NCBI RefSeq assembly: GCF_029223865.1
Contig: NZ_CP119520.1
Span: 744,001 to 808,000 of the forward strand
Length of the DNA: 64,000 bases
DNA from: Telluria mixta
Lineage (GTDB): Bacteria > Pseudomonadota > Gammaproteobacteria > Burkholderiales > Burkholderiaceae_D
Direction of reading: 5' to 3'
Below the pieces are notes generated by a model, which saw only the letters and a program-made list of their open reading frames with translations, searched no databases and was not told where the DNA came from. This document shows, in pieces, positions 9,731 through 21,234 of this stretch. The number at the start of each line of letters is the position of its first letter. Positions within the stretch are counted from its first letter, which is position 1. The translations under genes and the position numbers were made by a program.

Positions 9731-10287
9731 AGCTTGCCGCCGCACTGGCGCTGGCCGCGATCCGCTGCTACCAGCGTTTTATCTCGCCCTATAAAGGCTT
9801 TTCCTGCGCGCTGCGCGTGGCGACCGGCGGTGACAGCTGCTCGGCCTACGGCCATGCCGTCATCGCACGCTTCGGGCTCAGGCGCGGCCTTGGGCTGCTC
9901 GACCGCCGCCTCTCCCTGTGCGGCCACGTGCACCGGCAGATGCCGCGTCCGTCCGCGCCCGTGCTCCATCCGCGCGTGCGGCGCCAGCAGGGATTTTGCG
10001 ACGCGCCGTGCGACCTGCCCTGCGACGGTCCCGGCCACTGCCATTTTCCGTGCGACGGCCACCACCACTGCGGCGGCGTGCCGCGGCATCTACCCTGCGA
10101 CGCGTTCGATCTGTGCGATGTCTGCGACGGCTGCGATGCGTGGAAACGCTGGCGCGAGCGCCGGCGCAGGCAGGACACGCGCGACCTGGACGCGGCGGCG
10201 GAGCGGATCAGGCGCCAGCGCGCCCGGCATACCTCACCTGATCCAGCCATTCCAGCAACGGAATCGTCGCGGGCAGCAGAGGACTGA
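9727..10287 (+). CDS. YidD-like membrane insertion factor with cysteine-rich tail
   Basis: 186 residues from a GTG overlapping the tautomerase stop. The N-terminal 75 residues match YidD/DUF37 (AIRCYQRFISPYKGFSCALR ... GDSCSAYGH), a small amphipathic protein that helps YidC insert inner-membrane proteins. Normal YidD is about 70-85 residues; here a tail continues with ten cysteines in about 43 residues (95-137) in CDxPC/CDGxxHC spacing with several histidines, then a basic end. The tail looks metal-binding. The last 80 nt overlap the 3' end of mutT on the other strand. It is not adjacent to rnpA, its usual place. Confidence 0.75.
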   Translation: MKLAAALALAAIRCYQRFISPYKGFSCALRVATGGDSCSAYGHAVIARFGLRRGLGLLDRRLSLCGHVHRQMPRPSAPVLHPRVRRQQGFCDAPCDLPCDGPGHCHFPCDGHHHCGGVPRHLPCDAFDLCDVCDGCDAWKRWRERRRRQDTRDLDAAAERIRRQRARHTSPDPAIPATESSRAAED

Positions 10288-10621
10288 CGGCATACGCGCC
10301 CTGCCACGCGAACGCCTGTCCTTCCAGGCTTTGCGGTTCGCCTTCCCACTCGCGGCTGATGTAGAAGTACAGGCGCACGTGCGCGTGCTCATATACGTGT
10401 TCGACGCAGCACCAGGGCTCGGCCGAGATCACCTTCACGCCCAGCTCTTCGACGAACTCGCGCTGCAGCGCATGGAAGATGTCTTCCCCCGGCTCGACTT
10501 TCCCGCCGGGGAATTCCCAGTAGCCGGCATACGGCTTGCCGTCTGGGCGCTGGCCCAGCAGCACGTCGCCGTTCGGGCGCATCAGCACGCCCACCGCAAC
10601 ATCCACCGGCTTCTCAGACAT
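10208..10621 (-). CDS. mutT: NUDIX hydrolase, MutT-type 8-oxo-dGTP diphosphatase
   Basis: 137-residue NUDIX protein with a complete box GKVEPGEDIFHALQREFVEE plus LGV (GX5EX7REUXEEXGU). The N terminus VAVGVLMRPNGDVLLGQRP and WEFPGGK agree with MutT, which sanitises oxidised guanine nucleotides. It starts 8 nt inside the end of the DUF815 gene and shares its operon. The 3' end overlaps the convergent YidD-like gene by 80 nt. Confidence 0.88.
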   Translation of the reverse strand: MSEKPVDVAVGVLMRPNGDVLLGQRPDGKPYAGYWEFPGGKVEPGEDIFHALQREFVEELGVKVISAEPWCCVEHVYEHAHVRLYFYISREWEGEPQSLEGQAFAWQGAYAVSPLLPATIPLLEWLDQVRYAGRAGA

Positions 10622-11519
10622 CGACCTGTTCCTGTACCGGCGCGGGCGGCAGCTTGCCCGCGTAGTCCTTGGCGAACTGCCACGCCACGCGGCCCGAGCG
10701 CGAGCCGCGGCCCAGCGCCCAGCGCAGCGCGTCGCCGCGCGCGGCCGCGATCTGCTCCGGCGTGCAGCCGAAGCTCGTCAGCCAGTGGCCGACGATGTCC
10801 AGGTAATCGTCCTGCCTGAACGGATAGAACGACAGCCACAGGCCGAAGCGCTCGGACAGCGAGATCTTTTCCTCGACCGTCTCGGCCGGGTGCAGGTCGT
10901 CGTCGGCCACGTGCTTGTAGCCGTCGTTGTCCGAGAATTTTTCCGGCATCAGGTGGCGGCGGTTCGAGGTCGCGTAGATCAGCACATTGTCCGACTGCGC
11001 CGCGATGCTGCCATCGAGCGCGACCTTCAGCGCCTTGTAGCCCGCTTCGCCCTCTTCGAAACTGAGGTCGTCGCAAAAGATCACGAAGCGCTCCGGCCGG
11101 CCCGCGACGAGGTCGACGATGTCCGGCAGGTCGGCCAGGTCGGCCTTGTCCACTTCGATCAGGCGCAGGCCTTGCGGCGCGAACTGGTTCAGGCACGCCT
11201 TGATCAGCGACGATTTACCCGTGCCGCGCGCGCCCGTCAGCAGCACGTTGTTGGCGGGGCGCTTCGTCACGAACTGGCGCGTGTTCTGCTCGATCTGCTC
11301 TTTCTGCGGACCGATGTGCTGCAGGTCGTCCAGGCGGATGCTCGACGCGTGATTGACCGCCTGCAGGTACTTGACGCTGCCCGCGCCCGGACGCTTGCGC
11401 CAGCGGTAGGCATAGCCGTGGCGGAAATCCGGATCGCGCGGCGCCGCGGGCGGCAATAAAGCCTCCACGCGCGCCAGCAGGGCTTCGGCGCGGTGCAGGA
11501 AGTTGTCCAGCTGGTTCAT
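10614..11519 (-). CDS. DUF815 AAA-type ATPase
   Basis: 301-residue ATP-binding protein with Walker A LLTGARGTGKSS near residue 95, Walker B FVIFCDDLSFE, and the family signatures LIEVDKADLADLP, YATSNRRHLMPE and ERFGLWLSFYPF. DUF815 ATPases are widely conserved between yacG/mutT and argJ in betaproteobacteria; the function is not established. The start at 11519 is 4 nt downstream of the argJ stop, indicating one transcript argJ-DUF815-mutT. Confidence 0.88.
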   Translation of the reverse strand: MNQLDNFLHRAEALLARVEALLPPAAPRDPDFRHGYAYRWRKRPGAGSVKYLQAVNHASSIRLDDLQHIGPQKEQIEQNTRQFVTKRPANNVLLTGARGTGKSSLIKACLNQFAPQGLRLIEVDKADLADLPDIVDLVAGRPERFVIFCDDLSFEEGEAGYKALKVALDGSIAAQSDNVLIYATSNRRHLMPEKFSDNDGYKHVADDDLHPAETVEEKISLSERFGLWLSFYPFRQDDYLDIVGHWLTSFGCTPEQIAAARGDALRWALGRGSRSGRVAWQFAKDYAGKLPPAPVQEQVDV

Positions 11520-11523
11520 CGGT

Positions 11524-12762
11524 TCAGGAACGGTAGTCGGCGTTGATCGAGACGTAGTCGTGCGACAGGTCGCACGTCCACACGGTCGCATCCGCCTCGC
11601 CGCGCGCGAGCACGACGCGCACGAGGATCTCGGCCTTCTTCATCACGCGCTGGCCATCTTCTTCCTTGTACTCCGGATTGCGGCCGCCGGCCTTCGCCAC
11701 CAGCACGTCGTCCAGGTACAGGTCGAGCCTGGACGTATCCAGGTCGTCCACGCCCGCGTAGCCGATGGCGGCCAGGATGCGGCCCAGGTTCGGGTCGGAG
11801 GCGAAGAACGCGGTCTTCACGAGCGGCGAGTGGGCGATGGCGTAGGCGATCTTGCGGCACTCTTCCATGTCGCGGCCCTGCTCCACGCTGATCGTGATGA
11901 ACTTGGTGGCGCCTTCGCCGTCGCGGATGATCTGCTGCGCCAGGTGGCGCGAGATGCCGGTGACGGCGTCGCGCAGTGCGGCGTAGTCCGCGCTGTCGGT
12001 CGAATCGACGACGAGCGAACCGGCGCCCGTGGCGACGAGGATGAACGAGTCGTTGGTCGACGTGTCGCCGTCGATGGTGATGCTGTTGAAGGAGCGGTCG
12101 GCCGCGTACTTCACCAGTTCGTCCAGCACGGGCTGCGCGACCTTCGCGTCGAATGCGAGATAGCCCAGCATCGTCGCCATGTTCGGCTTGATCATGCCGG
12201 CACCCTTGCTGATGCCGGTCATCGTGACCACGTGGCCGCCGATCGTCGTCGTCAGCGACGCCGCTTTCGGCTGCGTGTCCGTCGTCATGATGGCTTCCGC
12301 CGCGTTGAACCAGTTATCCGCCTTCAGGTTCGCGATGGCGGCCGGCAGGCCCGCGACGATCTTTTGCACCGGCAGCGGTTCCAGGATCACGCCGGTGGAG
12401 AACGGCAGCACCTGCTGCGCGTCGAGGCCGAGCAGGCGCGCCACTTCGGCACACGTGGCCTGCGCGTTCTGCAGGCCCGGCTCGCCCGTACCGGCGTTCG
12501 CGTTGCCCGTGTTGACGACCAGCGCGCGGATCGCTTTGCCGCCGCCCTTCACTGCCTCGAGGTTCGCCTTGCTGACCTGGACCGGCGCCGCGCAGAAGCG
12601 GTTCTTCGTGAACACGCCGGCGACGGTCGCGCCTTCGGCGAGCTTCATCACCAGCACATCCTTGCGGTTCGGCTTCTTGATGCCGGCTTCGGCGTAACCG
12701 AGTTCGATGCCGGCGACGGGTTTCAGTTCGGCGGCGACGGGCAGGGGGGAATTGACGGCCAT
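11524..12762 (-). CDS. argJ: bifunctional ornithine acetyltransferase / N-acetylglutamate synthase
   Basis: 412 residues. ArgJ recycles the acetyl group from N-acetylornithine to glutamate in arginine synthesis and can also use acetyl-CoA. It is made as a precursor that cleaves itself before a Thr; the site is seen as KPNMATML with Thr near residue 197. Also present are [12 protein letters not shown], the [13 protein letters not shown] motif and the [14 protein letters not shown] terminus. The start ATG 12762 gives the conserved MAVNSPLP N terminus; a longer open frame upstream runs into a REP-like repeat and is not coding. Confidence 0.95.
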   Translation of the reverse strand: MAVNSPLPVAAELKPVAGIELGYAEAGIKKPNRKDVLVMKLAEGATVAGVFTKNRFCAAPVQVSKANLEAVKGGGKAIRALVVNTGNANAGTGEPGLQNAQATCAEVARLLGLDAQQVLPFSTGVILEPLPVQKIVAGLPAAIANLKADNWFNAAEAIMTTDTQPKAASLTTTIGGHVVTMTGISKGAGMIKPNMATMLGYLAFDAKVAQPVLDELVKYAADRSFNSITIDGDTSTNDSFILVATGAGSLVVDSTDSADYAALRDAVTGISRHLAQQIIRDGEGATKFITISVEQGRDMEECRKIAYAIAHSPLVKTAFFASDPNLGRILAAIGYAGVDDLDTSRLDLYLDDVLVAKAGGRNPEYKEEDGQRVMKKAEILVRVVLARGEADATVWTCDLSHDYVSINADYRS

Positions 12763-12812
12763 GGCGTTCTCTAATGAAAAGATGGAAAGAAGGTCCGGTA
12801 TTGTAACGCCTT

Positions 12813-12835
12813 GAGCGGACGTGCACGGTCCGCTC
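12813..12835. repeat. inverted repeat in argJ leader
   Basis: GAGCGGAC and GTCCGCTC form a perfect 8-bp inverted repeat around a 7-nt loop, 51-73 nt upstream of the argJ start. It has no T-run on either strand, so it is not a simple terminator. It may be a protein site or a leader hairpin. Confidence 0.5.
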
Positions 12836-12838
12836 CAT

Positions 12839-12927
12839 ACGTCGCCCCCGCGAAGGCGGGGGTCCAATTTTGCGTGCGCAGCAGCGGCGCAAATGAACTT
12901 GGGTCCCCGCCTGCGCGGGGACGACGT
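12839..12927. repeat. REP-like inverted pair (BIME-type)
   Basis: Two related palindromic units face each other: CGTCGCCCCCGCGAAGGCGG on the left, and on the right the reverse complement of CGTCGTCCCCGCGCAGGCGG. About 30 nt separate them. Each unit is itself a GC-rich hairpin. On the minus strand the left unit would encode the MDPRLRGGD peptide often seen as a false N terminus in such repeats. It lies between divergent argJ and the AI-2E gene. Confidence 0.8.
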
Positions 12928-13030
12928 TTTCGAGCTGTTAATACACGCTTAAGTTGACCACTTAATAATCGGCAACACTACTTACCCGGCGATGCAGCCT
13001 TGGTAAGATGGCCCATCCACCGGAGGCGTA

Positions 13031-14107
13031 ATGACCGACAACCAACGCGATGTACTCAGTGCCGGCTTTTCGCTGGCGATCGTCCTGTGCGCCCTGTTCG
13101 TGACGCAGCGCTTCATCCTGCCGCTGCTGTGGGCCGCGATCCTGTGCATCGCCACGTGGCCGTTGTACGTGCGCGTCCGGACGGCGCTGGGCGGGCGGAC
13201 ACTCCCCGCGGCGGCCCTTGTCACGGTCATCGTCGCCATCGTGTTCATCGCGCCGCTCGCGCTGGGCGTCACGCAGGCCGCGCGCCAGGCGCCGGCGCTG
13301 GCGCAGTTGGTCGCGAGCGCCAACACGGAAGGCCTCGCGGCGCCGGAATGGCTGCACCGCATTCCGTTCGCCGGCGACGCCATCTACAACTGGTGGCTGG
13401 CCACGCTCGGCCAGCCGCACGGCCTCGCGCACCTGCTGCAGGACGGTTCCGTCGGCCGCATGCAGACCGCCAGCGAAGTCCTGAAGCGCGTCGGCAGCGG
13501 CGTGATGCACCGCCTCGTCGACATGCTGTTCGCCTTCCTGTGTCTGTTCTTCTTCTACAAGGACGGCGCCGCGCTGCAGCGCCAGACGAACGCCATCGGT
13601 GCCCACCTGATCGGCACGGCGCGCTGGACGCTGTTCTCGCTGAAGGTGCCTGTCGCCGTGCGCGCCACCGTCAACGGGCTCGTGCTCGTCGGCCTCGCGG
13701 AAGGCGTCCTGCTCGGCATCGGCTACCAGGTCGCGGGCCTGCCGTCGGCCGTGCTGTGGGCCGCCGCGACGGGCATCCTCGCCATCATCCCGTTCGGCGC
13801 CCCGCTCGCCTTCGGCGCCGCCGCCGCGCTGCTCGCGTTCCAGGGCGCGACGATCGCGGCGATCGGGATCCTCGTGTGGGGCGCGATCATCCTGTTCATC
13901 GCGGACCACTTCGTGCGGCCGGCGATGATCGGCAATGCGACGCAGCTGCCGTTCGTCGCCGTCCTGCTGGGCATCCTCGGCGGCGTCGAGACGCTGGGGC
14001 TCATCGGCCTGTTCGTCGGACCCGTCGTGATGACCTTGTTCGTCACCTTGTGGCACGAGGCACGTGCCTTGCGCGAGTCGAAACCGCTTGACCCTCACGT
14101 CACGTGA
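13031..14107 (+). CDS. AI-2E family transporter (PerM/TqsA-like)
   Basis: 358-residue inner-membrane protein with about eight hydrophobic segments: two at the N terminus, a central extramembrane stretch (residues about 75-155), then five or six towards the C terminus. The family hallmark NATQLPFVAVLLGILGGVET and the LIGLFVGPVVMTLF end are present. Members export autoinducer-2 or act as Na+/H+ antiporters or permeases. The substrate here is unknown. The start is supported by GGAGG 7 nt upstream. Confidence 0.88.
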   Translation: MTDNQRDVLSAGFSLAIVLCALFVTQRFILPLLWAAILCIATWPLYVRVRTALGGRTLPAAALVTVIVAIVFIAPLALGVTQAARQAPALAQLVASANTEGLAAPEWLHRIPFAGDAIYNWWLATLGQPHGLAHLLQDGSVGRMQTASEVLKRVGSGVMHRLVDMLFAFLCLFFFYKDGAALQRQTNAIGAHLIGTARWTLFSLKVPVAVRATVNGLVLVGLAEGVLLGIGYQVAGLPSAVLWAAATGILAIIPFGAPLAFGAAAALLAFQGATIAAIGILVWGAIILFIADHFVRPAMIGNATQLPFVAVLLGILGGVETLGLIGLFVGPVVMTLFVTLWHEARALRESKPLDPHVT

Positions 14108-14147
14108 GGCCTGACCATGGTCCCACGCTGAAGAACGGAGACGAACA

Positions 14148-15158
14148 ATGCTGAAGGTAGGAGAGCTGGCCGCATTGGCCAACCTGACGGTGCGCACCCT
14201 GCACCACTACGACAGCATCGGCCTGCTCCGCCCTTCCGCGCGTTCCGATGCCGGCTACCGGCTCTACGACCGCGACGACGTGGCCCGCCTGCACCGCATC
14301 CAGGCCCTGCGTGCGTTCGGCCTGAGTCTCGCCGACATCGCCCTCACGCTGGACAGTCCGGCCGGCTCGCCGCTGGCGATCGTCGACCGCCAGCTGGAAG
14401 CGCTCGAAGTGCGGATGGCGGAAGCCAGGCGCCTGCGCGACCAGCTGCTGCGCGTGCGCGCCCAACTCGTGCAAGGCAGCGCGCCGGACCTGTCCACGTG
14501 GCTCACCACACTGGAGAACACCATGGACATGATCAACGTATACGAACGCTATTTCACCAAGGAGGAACTGGAGCGCCTGCCGATGGTCCGCAGCGATGCC
14601 GCGCAGGCGCAATGGCAGGCGATGGTCGAACAGGTGCGCGGCCTGATCGAATCGCAGGTCCCGCCAAACTCGGACGCCGCCAAGGCGTTCGCCCTGCGCT
14701 GGCTACAGACGTTCGAGCGCGACACGGGCGGCGACGCGGCGCTGCAGGCGAAGCTGAACGCGATGGTCGAGCGCGAAAAGGACGCCGTCGGCATGCCGGC
14801 GCAGATTTTCGACTACGTGAAGGCCGCCGTCGGCGAACTGAAATCCGACACGTGGGCGAAATACCTGCGGCCGGAAGTGCTCGACCGCATGCGCCGCCAC
14901 GTCGCCACGCGCGGCCAGGAGTGGACGCCCCTGATCGCGCAGGTACAGGCCGAGATCAAGGCCGATCCGGAAGCGACGGGCCCGCGGGCGCGCGACCTGG
15001 GGCGCCAGTGGATGGCGCTGTTCCACGACATGGTCGGCACCGACCCGCAGGACGTCGACGCCTTCCGCAAGGCCACCGCGACGGAACCCCTGCTGCGCAT
15101 GGGACCGGGCATCGGCGACGCGACGCTGGCCTGGCTGCGCAAGGCGCTGACCGCTTGA
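14148..15158 (+). CDS. MerR-family regulator with TipAS-like domain
   Basis: 336 residues. The N-terminal MerR winged helix (KVGELAALANLTVRTLHHYD, IGLLRPS, GYRLYDRDDVARL) is followed by a dimerisation coiled coil to about residue 115. The C-terminal TipAS-type all-helical domain (MDMINVYERYFTKEELERLP) binds thiopeptide-like or other hydrophobic ligands in known members. Such proteins activate multidrug or stress genes from promoters with long spacers. No obvious target is adjacent. The gene is monocistronic and ends at a repeat plus terminator shared with secA. Confidence 0.87.
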   Translation: MLKVGELAALANLTVRTLHHYDSIGLLRPSARSDAGYRLYDRDDVARLHRIQALRAFGLSLADIALTLDSPAGSPLAIVDRQLEALEVRMAEARRLRDQLLRVRAQLVQGSAPDLSTWLTTLENTMDMINVYERYFTKEELERLPMVRSDAAQAQWQAMVEQVRGLIESQVPPNSDAAKAFALRWLQTFERDTGGDAALQAKLNAMVEREKDAVGMPAQIFDYVKAAVGELKSDTWAKYLRPEVLDRMRRHVATRGQEWTPLIAQVQAEIKADPEATGPRARDLGRQWMALFHDMVGTDPQDVDAFRKATATEPLLRMGPGIGDATLAWLRKALTA

Positions 15159-15164
15159 AGTAAC

Positions 15165-15220
15165 ACCGGGGTCAGAGCCCGATTTTTGGCAATTTCTCCA
15201 AACCGGGCTCTGGCCCCGGT
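15165..15220. repeat. ACCGGGGTCAGAGCCC palindrome, copy 1
   Basis: Left arm ACCGGGGTCAGAGCCCG (15165-15181) and right arm CGGGCTCTGGCCCCGGT (15204-15220) form a 17-bp stem with one mismatch around a T-rich loop. It lies between the convergent MerR and secA genes. Two further copies occur near 21.8 and 55.1 kb. Confidence 0.9.
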
Positions 15221-15230
15221 TTTTGGCAAC

Positions 15231-15260
15231 AAAAAAGGCACCCGCGGGTGCCTTTTTGTT
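15231..15260. terminator. bidirectional terminator between MerR and secA
   Basis: AAAAAAGGCACCC-GC-GGGTGCCTTTTT is a strong hairpin with a T-run on both strands. It serves secA on the minus strand and the MerR gene on the plus strand. Confidence 0.9.
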
Positions 15261-15272
15261 GGGGTTACGGCA

Positions 15273-18055
<2,783 letters not shown>

Positions 18056-18114
18056 GCTGTGTTCTTCAAAAGTACGCCGCGAAAAAGGTCCGAGGAGCCC
18101 AGGATGATAGCAAA

Positions 18115-18144
18115 AACATATCTACCCGAGAGCACCAATGGCAA
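18115..18144 (-). promoter_or_regulatory. candidate secA promoter
   Basis: On the minus strand TTGCCA (18139-18144) and TATGTT (18115-18120) are 18 nt apart, followed by about 60 nt of leader before secA. This is a moderate sigma-70 match chosen by eye. Confidence 0.35.
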
Positions 18145-18300
18145 AAAGCCACCGATTTTATCATGCGATCCGGCCACACTTGGGGGTCGCCCGGCGGATC
18201 ACAAGTGCGGCTGGCAAAAAATGTTATCAAACTGCATTCGATTTCACACAACGCGCACGATTCTTGGCGGCAGGGTGCGCGGCTGTGGTATGTTCCAAGC

Positions 18301-18798
18301 ATGCAGTCTTCTAATCAGCAGCGTCCATTCCATATCTACGGCACCCGCGACCGCAAGACGGCCTTCGGCGCCACCGACTTCCTGCGCGCCAACGACCGCC
18401 TCGCGGCCCTGATGCCGACCGCCCTGCGCGTGGGCAATCTGCAGCGTGACGTCAAGGTCATCCTGCCGCCGATGTACGCCGGCTGCGACGTGCTGTCGTT
18501 CCAGGATGCCGTGCTGACCCTCGCCGTGCCCTCTTCCGCCGTCGCGGCCAAGCTCAAGCAGCAGCTGCCCAAGCTGCAGGCGGGTTTGCAGAAAAAGGGA
18601 TGGCAGGTGGAGAACGTGCGCATCAAGATCCAGATGCGGCCTAACGTGCCCGTGCGCGAGGAGGCGAAGCCGTCCTCGCTGACCTTGCCGCCGACGGCGG
18701 TGGATGCGTTCGAGCAGTTGGGAGAGACGTTGCCGGAAACGCCGCAGAACGCGGCGCTGATCGCGGCAATCAGAAGGCTGGCGGAGCGACGCAAGTAG
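18301..18798 (+). CDS. DUF721 (DciA-type) protein
   Basis: 165 residues: a variable N terminus, then the DUF721 core (ATDFLRANDRLAALMPTALR, LSFQDAVLTLAVPSSAVAAK, LKQQLPKLQAGLQKKGW, VRIKIQ). DciA proteins of this family load the replicative helicase in bacteria lacking DnaC/DnaI-type loaders; whether this copy does so is inference. The start ATG 18301 gives the conserved length. Its position between secA and lpxC is typical of betaproteobacteria. The stop codon is immediately followed by the hairpin GGGTGGA-CAGC-TCCACCC (18798-18815). Confidence 0.82.
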   Translation: MQSSNQQRPFHIYGTRDRKTAFGATDFLRANDRLAALMPTALRVGNLQRDVKVILPPMYAGCDVLSFQDAVLTLAVPSSAVAAKLKQQLPKLQAGLQKKGWQVENVRIKIQMRPNVPVREEAKPSSLTLPPTAVDAFEQLGETLPETPQNAALIAAIRRLAERRK

Positions 18799-18876
18799 GG
18801 TGGACAGCTCCACCCGGCGATGTGCTGTGACGTGGCGTATCCGCCGTCCACGCGTTCATGCAGCGTCGGCGCACCA

Positions 18877-19812
18877 TCAGGTCAGCGCCCACTCCCGCTC
18901 CATCTGCGCGCCGTAGGACACCGGCGCCCGCTCCTGCGCCTCGAACGTGACGATCTCGTAGGATTCCGGATGCGCCAGCAACTCGCGCAGCAGCAGGTTG
19001 TTCAGGCCATGGCCCGACTTGTGCGCCTCGTAGCTGGCCAGAAGCGGCGAGCCGACGAGGTACAGGTCGCCGATCGCGTCGAGGATTTTATGACGCACGA
19101 ACTCGTCGTCGTAGCGCAGGCCGTCCGCATTCAGGATCCGGTATTCGTCCATCACGATCGCGTTTTCCAGCGAACCGCCGCGCGCCAGGCCCATGCCGCG
19201 CAGGCTTTCCACGTCCTGCATGAAGCCGAACGTGCGGGCACGCGCCACGTCGTGCACGTACGAGACCTTGCCGAAGTCGACGACGGCGCGCTGCGTCGTG
19301 CCGTCCACGGCCGGGTGGTTGAATTCGATGAAGAAGTCGAGCTTGAAGCCGTCGTATGGCGTGAGGCGCGCCCATTTCTCGTTGGCGCCGCTGCCCTGGC
19401 GGACTTCCACGGGTTTCAGCACGCGGATGAATTTCTTGGGCACGGCCTGCTCCTGCACGCCCGCCTGCTGCAGCAGGAAGACGAACGACGACGCGGAACC
19501 GTCCATGATCGGGATTTCTTCGGCCGTGACGTCGACGTACAGGTTGTCGATGCCGAGGCCGGCGCAGGCCGACATCAGGTGCTCGACGGTCGAGACGCGC
19601 GCATTGCCCTGCGTGAGCACCGACGCCATGCGGGTATCGCCCACGATATCGGCATTCGACGGGAACTCGACGATAGGGTCGAGATCGACGCGGCGGAACA
19701 CGATGCCCGTATCGGCGGCCGCCGGACGCAGGGTCAGCTCGACCTTGGTTCCGGAGTGCAGGCCGACACCTGTCGTGCGGACCAATTGTTTGATGGTTCG
19801 TTGTTTGAGCAT
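18877..19812 (-). CDS. lpxC: UDP-3-O-acyl-N-acetylglucosamine deacetylase
   Basis: 311-residue zinc amidase catalysing the first committed step of lipid A synthesis. Zinc ligands and catalytic residues are visible: [15 protein letters not shown], and [17 protein letters not shown] with the HKxxDxxGD motif, plus a C-terminal SGHGLNN histidine. The N terminus [20 protein letters not shown] is canonical. lpxC normally follows ftsZ; here peroxiredoxin, GNAT and EamA genes have come between the two. In enteric bacteria it is controlled by FtsH proteolysis. Confidence 0.95.
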   Translation of the reverse strand: MLKQRTIKQLVRTTGVGLHSGTKVELTLRPAAADTGIVFRRVDLDPIVEFPSNADIVGDTRMASVLTQGNARVSTVEHLMSACAGLGIDNLYVDVTAEEIPIMDGSASSFVFLLQQAGVQEQAVPKKFIRVLKPVEVRQGSGANEKWARLTPYDGFKLDFFIEFNHPAVDGTTQRAVVDFGKVSYVHDVARARTFGFMQDVESLRGMGLARGGSLENAIVMDEYRILNADGLRYDDEFVRHKILDAIGDLYLVGSPLLASYEAHKSGHGLNNLLLRELLAHPESYEIVTFEAQERAPVSYGAQMEREWALT

Positions 19813-19884
19813 CGTTCGATTATATCGTAGGGCTTTCGCGCCTGCCGGAGGCCCCCACCCGGCGGTGGCTGGAACACCACGTTT

Positions 19885-20781
19885 TCACGGATGCTCGGCC
19901 TCCGCGTGGGTGGTTTCGTGGCGGATCAGGTACAGGCCACTGCCGATGATGATGGCGGCACCCAATAAAGTGTATTCATCTGGCAAGGTTTTCCACATGA
20001 GCCAGTCGATCGCCACGCCCCACGCGAGGGCCGTATACTCGAACGGCGCCACCACGGACGCCTCGCCATGGCTGAACGCTTCCGTCAGCGCCAGCTGGCC
20101 GAAGAAGCCGCTGACGGCCAGCATCAGGATCAGCAGCAGGTGCTCCGCCTGCACGGGCACCCATGCAGGCGCGGCCATGGGCGTCGCGCCGGTGGCCATC
20201 AGCACCATCAGCCAGAACATCATGTGCTCGCCCCGATCCGTGCGCGCGAGTACGCGTCCGGCCACGGCCGAGACGGCATAGCATACGGCCGCGATCAGCA
20301 CCGCGAGGCCGCCCAGCGAGAAAAAGCCGGCGCCGGTCGGCCGCAGCACGACGAGCACGCCGGCCATGCCGACGCCGATCGCGATCCAGCGCGCACCGTT
20401 TACGCGCTCGCCCAGCACGAACACGGACAGCGCCGTGATCAGGATCGGACCGACGAAGAAAATCGAATACGCTTCGGCCAGCGACAGCGTCTTGAGGCCG
20501 TACGTGAACAGGGCCAGCATCGCGATGCCGATCGCGCCGCGCAGCAGGTGCAGCGGCCAGCGGATGCGCAGCAGCGAGCGCTGCCCGCCGCGCCAGAACA
20601 GGTACGCGCCGACGAGCGGCAGCGCGGACAGCGCGCGGATCGCCGCCACCTGCAGCGCCGGGAAATGCGCGGACAGGAGCTTCATCGTCATGTCCATGAT
20701 GGAGAACATGGCGACGCAGACCAGCATCGCGCGGATGCTGCGCATGTTCCCGGCAAGCCGGCTCACGGGCGCATCTCTCAC
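19885..20781 (-). CDS. DMT-superfamily (EamA) transporter
   Basis: 298 residues from a GTG start, with about ten hydrophobic segments arranged as two EamA repeats. Motifs include MKLLSAHFPALQVAAIRAL, LSLAEAYSIFFVGPILITAL and the second-repeat FEYTALAWGVAIDWLMW. Members export metabolites, often amino acids; the substrate is unknown. The GTG overlaps the GNAT stop by 4 nt, so the genes are coupled. A Met 12 residues in (MRSIRAML) is an alternative start. Confidence 0.85.
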   Translation of the reverse strand: MRDAPVSRLAGNMRSIRAMLVCVAMFSIMDMTMKLLSAHFPALQVAAIRALSALPLVGAYLFWRGGQRSLLRIRWPLHLLRGAIGIAMLALFTYGLKTLSLAEAYSIFFVGPILITALSVFVLGERVNGARWIAIGVGMAGVLVVLRPTGAGFFSLGGLAVLIAAVCYAVSAVAGRVLARTDRGEHMMFWLMVLMATGATPMAAPAWVPVQAEHLLLILMLAVSGFFGQLALTEAFSHGEASVVAPFEYTALAWGVAIDWLMWKTLPDEYTLLGAAIIIGSGLYLIRHETTHAEAEHP

Positions 20782-21227
20782 AGCCGCAGCTCCATGAACA
20801 GCGACAGCGGATCCTCCCGGTGGTCGCCGAACGGTGCCCGGCGCTCGAAGCCGAGGCGCTCGTACAAACCGATGGCTTCCGGCTGATGAATGCCGGTCTC
20901 CAGCCGCAGCACCGACAGGCCGGACATCCGCGCGAACATCACGAGGTGTTCGAGCAGCTTGCGGCCCGTCCCCAGTCCGCGCCTGCGCTCGTCGACGAAC
21001 ATGCGTTTGACTTCGCCATATTCCTGCTTGTTGACGAGCGCCGCGCAGCCCACCGCCGCGCCGTCCACGTCGCGCGCCACGAGGAACAGCACGTCGCCCT
21101 GCATGAGCGACGCGATGTCCATCAGGTGGTTGCTCTCGGCCGGATACAGCGCGGCGCAGTACGCGTCGAGACGCGCGAGCATGTCGCGCACCTCGGGCTG
21201 GTCCGGCGATTCGGTGTTGATGATCAA
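20778..21227 (-). CDS. GNAT-family N-acetyltransferase
   Basis: 149 residues from a TTG 7 nt after the peroxiredoxin stop. The GNAT acetyl-CoA loop is RRRGLGTGRKLLEHL (Q/RxxGxG/A), preceded by VGCAALVNKQEYGEVKRMFV and followed by LRLETGIHQPEAIGLYERLGF. The acceptor substrate is unknown. It is coupled to the EamA transporter by a 4-nt overlap, which suggests they act on related metabolites. A longer open frame upstream lies inside the peroxiredoxin gene and is rejected. Confidence 0.82.
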   Translation of the reverse strand: MIINTESPDQPEVRDMLARLDAYCAALYPAESNHLMDIASLMQGDVLFLVARDVDGAAVGCAALVNKQEYGEVKRMFVDERRRGLGTGRKLLEHLVMFARMSGLSVLRLETGIHQPEAIGLYERLGFERRAPFGDHREDPLSLFMELRL

Positions 21228-21234
21228 GCGTCGA

